64,000 nt of DNA from Crocodylus rhombifer. Taxonomy: Eukaryota > Chordata > Crocodylia > Crocodylidae. Below, one piece after another: positions 58,899 through 64,000 of this stretch. The stretch lies in assembly GCA_038503035.1 (NCBI GenBank), contig JAVSML010001163.1:186001-250000 (forward strand), given 5' to 3'. The position numbers were made by a program, and so were the translations under genes. Numbering within the stretch: the first letter of the stretch is position 1; every line of letters starts with the position of its first letter. The notes under the pieces are model-generated. The model ran no database searches and was not told the DNA's origin. It saw only the letters and a program-made list of their open reading frames with translations.

Positions 58899-59035
58899 GA
58901 TGGGCAAAGATTTAGCACAACACTAGTTGAAGGATCAGCTATCAGATGGCTTCTCATCAAGTGTTTTCTTTTTCATTTTCGTCTGCCTCGGTTGTGAGTT
59001 TTCTTATACCTTTTTGCAGAGGAATGGTAGAAATT
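58899..59035. other. short spacer
   Basis: Spacer between the MITE-like element and a CR1 tail; nothing recognised. Confidence 0.5.
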
Positions 59036-59110
59036 CCCCCTTCCTGATACGGGCAGGGGGTCAGACATGATGATCCATTGTGGTCCTTTCCAACTTTATA
59101 ATCTATGAAA
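59036..59110 (+). mobile_element. CR1 LINE 3' tail
   Basis: GGGCAGGGGGTCAGACATGA, TGATCCATTGTGGTCC, TTTCCAACTTTATAATC and TATGAA: the terminal 70 bases of a CR1 in sense orientation, diverged. Confidence 0.8.
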
Positions 59111-62100
59111 TTTGTCAGATTTGAAACTCTGGCAAATTTGTTGGTCAGCATTCATAATTTAAACCGGGAGAGATCTTTTTACATTTTATTTGATTAGTCC
59201 AAATTCAGGATGCTGTTATGTCACTGAGATGCTATGTATAGTCTTTGGACAACAGGATTTTGGGGAACAATAGTATAAGCAGGCTGGCAAAGACCAATTA
59301 CATTTTAACCACCATATCATATAGACCTTTCTTGAGCAGTTAAAATGCCTGTGTCTGCTAAGCTGTCTTGGCCACCTTTCTTACCAGCCATGCTGCTGCT
59401 AATGAAGCAGTAGAAAATCTGGAAAAATGCAAGTATACCTCAAGGGCTGATCTAAAGCCCTTGGGAGTCTTCAGTGGATTTCTGTGGATTTTCCAACTGG
59501 TCTTAAACATGCAAGCAGAGCTCCAAGCATGGATTACATCTGACATGAATCAGGCAACGCTTAGACTAGAGCCTCATGTGGTTAATCTATTCTTACAGAA
59601 AGTCTGGGGCAAGACTCTTTTCTGTATACTCCTTTCATGGCCAATTCATATTCCTGTTCGTCTGTGTTCAGACGTCGGTCAAAAACTGTAAAGATCATGA
59701 GAAATTATTTACTTGGTTTGGGTAGGAGAACTACAAGAATGCCCCCTGATGCTACTTTCCACTAATGTATTTTCACAGTATGGTGATTAAACTAGACATG
59801 ACTGCTAACTATGAGTGTGATTGAAGCCTGCAAGTCCTCCTGTCAACCTCAATAGTTATTTGATTGGGCCCATTAGGCCAAGTTATACAATTCAGTTGAA
59901 ATCTAGGGTTTCAAAAAGCCCAATGATGATTATAGTTCTGCAAATTAATTTACCACAAGTCAAGGGAATAAAATCTTGCTTGATTAAACCCTGATATTGG
60001 ACAAAAGGGTGAATTCCTTATCCAATAGCTTCAGTAAGAGGAAGAATATGAACAATATCTTCAGGGTTTGTCCCACTGAGATTAAATGACTTAATAAATT
60101 ATATAGCATATCAGAAACATGCTGTTAAAATTGCTTTTCCTAAGAGGTGAAGGATGAAATCCCAGATCAACTGCTGGCAAACGCTCACACACAGTGCAGT
60201 GACTCATGTTCTTCATTAGCAGTTTATGCTGACTATTAGAATAATCCATTTTTGCATAATTTAGATCTCCAGCTCTCCACTGTTTTGCTTTCTTCCTCTC
60301 CCTGCCCCTCCCCTCACAGCATGTATGGAAAAAGACCATTACAAAGACATTTCTTGCTAATTAATTAAATTGCCCCGCTGATAAATACTTTCTGCTTTGC
60401 ACTGTACAGTAGTCTTACAAAAAACGTTTATCGAAATAGATTTCAGTCAAAATCCAGTGTGTGCTCAGTAGTCTTCTGCAAGCAGGAAGGTCCAATTCAA
60501 ATGCTTGAATCTTAGGTTTTATTGTTTTTAACAATGCCAGGGAAGGGAGGAGGTGTGTATACCTGTGAGATCTGTAATTGGTACCTGTGCACTGTAAGGA
60601 AGCAAAGTACAAATGAAGTGCCTCATTGCTTTGCTCCCCACTGCCCTGTACTTGCATAACCCTTTACATCAGTACAAAGTGTGGATAAATTACTTTTCAG
60701 CCAGAATCAATATTTTATCGTCTTGCTGCAGTGGTGCCATAGCAGCCCAAGATGGAGGACAGCAGCAAATCAAACTCAGATCAGTAGCTTGTGGTGAGGG
60801 TGGTATTTTCCCCGAGGTTTGTGCTCCATTTTCCTTACCATCATTGATTTCAGGAGCTCATCACCTTACCTTCCCCCTAGCAGTACATGATAAAGCAGTT
60901 CTCTGCCAGTCCAGACCTACAATATGCCTCTACATGGTTCTTCTAAACCAAAGGTTTATAATGTTTGGTACCCCAAAGCTTGGGAGTGCTCAGGGTTTTG
61001 ATCCAGGCCCTCATTCTCTGATAATTGTTGGTGATATCATTCCACTGGGAGCAATTTTGCAATTAAGCACCCTCTAGTGACTAGTCCTATTGACCCGAGG
61101 GGTCTCAGTACGTCACAGGTGTCACACAACGCCTGATAGGACCTCGTTGTGCCTGTCCCTGAAAAAGGTGGATCCAAATTGAAATAGCAGATGTTGCATG
61201 GTAGAAATGATGTGTATTGGTCACACTTCTATAAGGTAACTTTTATATGGCATTTGCCTACACACTGACTAGTTCAAACCAGTACTATAAATCTCTTGGT
61301 TTCATTAACAATATGTTCACCCACAAGCTACTGAGGAGGAAAAAAAGCCCCTAGAAAACCTGCCCATTAACCTGGTATTTTCTTTGTAATGAACAGAACC
61401 CCAAACAATGCTATGCGTAGTTATAGCCCACTGAAGGAGACTATTTCTTTCCCTTATTTAATGATTAAAACAGGCTTGATGTGCATTGACAAAGCAGTAT
61501 GCCTTTCAAGCTGAACGGTCTCCTATTGTTGCAACCACAGCAACGGGAATAGGAAGCGGAGTAACAAGAGTAGCAACACCGAGAGCTATTACTGATAGAT
61601 CTGGAGCTGCTTTTATTGTGTGAGCTTAATGATAGGTGTGATGCAATGAAAGAGGCTGTGGAAGTATGTAGGGGGCAGTCCTCCTCTCCAATCAGAATGC
61701 CTTCAAAATTAGCCTCCAGGGAAGAGATCTAAGAGGTCACTTGTGCAAGCTTAAAGGAAAAGCAATTGGCTTGTACTCCAGCAGTAACATGGAGAAAGGT
61801 CTTTAAAGCCTAGAAGAGAGAGTGTTGCTGTGCTCTGGGATGGAGTTGTTTGCTTGGTTTCCTTGGCACAAGGACTACCATCTCTCTCCTGTGCCCTGAA
61901 GGGTGTCATGTAGGTTAGGTGGCACCAGCTTAAGATCCTCAGACCTCAACCAGCACACCTACATTCGCAGAGTAAGTTTTTAAGAAGACAATTCAAATCT
62001 CGGCTACAGGAGTAAAGCAACTAGTCTAGGACGTGGAAGAGCAGCCAGTGGGCCCATAACTAATGCTTCTGTGTCCTGTAAGTCCTCCTGGCTAAACACG

Positions 62101-62380
62101 AGGCAAATGTGTACGTGTTCAAGCCTGGAAAAATGTGATGTTTTGATGGTAAAATGTCCTTCCTTTAAATTATATTGAAATGGTATATGGGAATAATTAA
62201 TTGCATGGGAAAGTTTGCAGTTGTCACAAGGGACCGGAAATACGGGCAAAGCTACTAAAAAGGAAATCTTGGATTGAAGGGTCAAGGTTTTCCTGGTTGA
62301 GGTTTTGTATGGAGAATTCATTTTTATGATGTGCATTTATTATTCTCCTTTTTTCTTGTTGTTTATTTTGGATGTTCTAG
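59111..62380. other. intergenic sequence, nothing recognised
   Basis: Open frames reach 154 codons (60613-61077) without any motif or compositional signature of a gene. No transposon ends were recognised. Confidence 0.45.
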
Positions 62381-62454
62381 ATGAGCGAAGCCCATTTGGG
62401 TGTCGTCTGTCTTAGACAAAAGCCAGAAGCAGAATCAGTGCACTCAGCATCACC
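62381..62454 (+). other. candidate exon of an unidentified transcript
   Basis: A pyrimidine-rich tract (TCCTTTTTTCTTGTTG) and TTCTAG at 62375-62380 form a good acceptor, and CACC followed by GTAAGTA at 62455 is a near-perfect donor. The 74-bp segment is open from an ATG at its first base: MSEAHLGVVCLRQKPEAESV then HSAS and two bases (phase 2). In amniotes the next plus-strand gene after PCTP is ANKFN1, so this could be a 5' exon of it or of a lncRNA; I cannot match the sequence. Confidence 0.35.
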
Positions 62455-64000
62455 GTAAGTAAATTCACCACTCAAAATTATTGTAAATTGATTAAAAGGT
62501 TCCGCTCCCCCCCACCCCCCATGAAGTAGTTAAATACTTTAGATTAATCATTGTACTTTAAAATGAATCATCCATGTTATAGGCATCAAGCCATATGATT
62601 TAACCAGTATTTTTCAGAAAGTGAAAATGCACTTAAAATATTCTTTTTGTGGTTGTATCTGAAAGGAAGATTATTCTGCGTGGAAAATTGATCACAGCTT
62701 CTAGGGTTTTTTTTTTTCCTTATGGTGCACATGCATCTGGCTTCTTCAGAGTAATTGATTTCTATTTTCTATTATTGTGTTTCTACAAGGATTAGCTCTC
62801 TGTACAACACATTTTCCACAGCACTGAATACTAGCAATGGCTTTATCATATCAAGCATAATTAAAGCAGGAGTTGGTGTTCTCTGGGGTCTTCTTACCTG
62901 CTCTACTCCTTGTCAAGTGACTCTGTGCAGAATATTATACTTCTCTGGTTTAATGTAATGTATTAATTAATTGTTTAATGCTTTAATTTGGAGCAAAGAT
63001 TATTGGAAATCAATTATTTAAAACCGACACAGATGGAAGCATCTCTGAGTATATGAAATCCTGAGTCACTTCAGGACTGCTGCAATACAGCTCTCTCTCC
63101 TTCACTTGAACCCCATGGACAAAAAAAGGTTGCCTATGACCTGTTGCACTAGTGTTGTATCATCTGAATTTTGGCTTGTAGATTTAGGTCTGATCATACC
63201 AGTGCAGACCCCTATGAGCTGCCTTCTTCAAGGTTGTCCATGAGATACTGTTGATCCTCTTGCAGCTTTGAGTTGCCCTTACATAGCTTCACTCTTTTTT
63301 TCTGGGAAGTTATAAAAGCAGCTGTGGACAGTTCATCCACTTACCTTGGTTCCCTCAGGTGTGGGGTGCCTTTATAGCTCCATTTTGTTTCTCTCGTGTC
63401 TCGTACAATCTTTTTTCTGGGACGTGTAGAACTCTTAGGAGAGTTACCGAAGTGTTGTCAGTATGGAAATCTCCCACTTGCACTCATACGCTGAAAATCT
63501 GAACATCCTGGTTCTGTTGTAACAGAAGCAGAAATGATGCCGCAGAGAGCCTGTATACCCCTAATTCAGTGGTGATATAGGAAAGTAGTTTTTGGAGGGA
63601 TGGTGAATGGCATGCATTCTATATTTCATACAGAATTCCCCACTTCTATATGAAGAGGGCATGTGAAAAGGCATTTTTCCCAGAGCAGCTATACAGAAGT
63701 TCTGCAATCTGTTTTTGGACTGAGGTAGAAATTCCCCTTCTCTTCTATACAAATCAATTAGATCATTGCCCATGAAAAACTCATTTAGCAGCATCTTAGC
63801 CTTGGTGTTGCGCTCTGTGCCTTCTTTTCAGTGGCCCATGGCACAACATGCAAACCAGAAACAAAGACCTGAACTCCATTGATCCTCTTTCTCTTGCCAT
63901 CTCCATTAAAACAGCTCATGAAGTCTTCAGCAGATCTGCACCTCGTTGGTGTAGCTTCAGTGATGTCAACAGAGCATAATTTATATTACCTGGGGAATCA
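62455..64000. other. intergenic or intronic sequence, nothing recognised
   Basis: AT-rich; short frames only. It would be intron if the upstream candidate exon is real. Confidence 0.45.

Noticed and set aside
60613..61077. Plus-strand frame of 154 codons
   Set aside because: No recognisable domain and the reading frame lacks coding-like composition.

Overview
The window is vertebrate nuclear DNA with one intact protein-coding gene in AT-rich intergenic sequence scattered with old transposons. Many fragments carry the 3' end of CR1 LINEs, several end-to-end DNA transposons have clear target-site duplications, and one dispersed repeat holds the phrase TAGCTGTGTTGGTCTA. This mix suggests a sauropsid; I lean to a crocodilian, with a turtle as the alternative. 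There are no bacterial genes, operons or CRISPR arrays.

Layout. 1-5.6 kb: no recognisable gene. 5.6-6.1 kb: a CpG island with a strong minus-strand splice donor, probably the 5' exon of a gene running leftwards out of the window; TMEM100 is the candidate because it lies head-to-head with PCTP in other amniotes. 6.5-8.4 kb: an inverted repeat pair around an old CR1. 11.8-15.4 kb: a nest of CR1 copies containing a hAT-type transposon and a tRNA-Arg-like pseudogene fused to a CR1. 18.9-19.76 kb: a CA-rich minisatellite with an assembly gap, abutting the next promoter. 19.6-33.1 kb: PCTP on the plus strand, six coding exons and 216 residues, every junction in frame, with a hAT-like element in intron 4. 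32.3 and 38.1 kb: two direct copies of a 0.4 kb segment. 39-46 kb: MITE-like and foldback elements. 46.8-49.1 kb: a decayed minus-strand Ty3/gypsy-type retroelement with a tRNA-Gly primer-binding site and protease directly followed by integrase. 50.3 kb: another hAT-like element with a perfect 8-bp duplication. 58.4 kb: a palindrome-rich element. 62.4 kb: a well-formed exon-like segment of an unidentified transcript.

PCTP encodes phosphatidylcholine transfer protein (STARD2), a soluble START-domain protein that carries phosphatidylcholine between membranes. Everything around it looks like promoter sequence or transposon debris. I found no convincing new multi-gene system. The best leads are the retroelement's domain order, the tRNA/CR1 chimera, the exon-like ORF downstream of PCTP, and the group of short DNA transposons with different ends.
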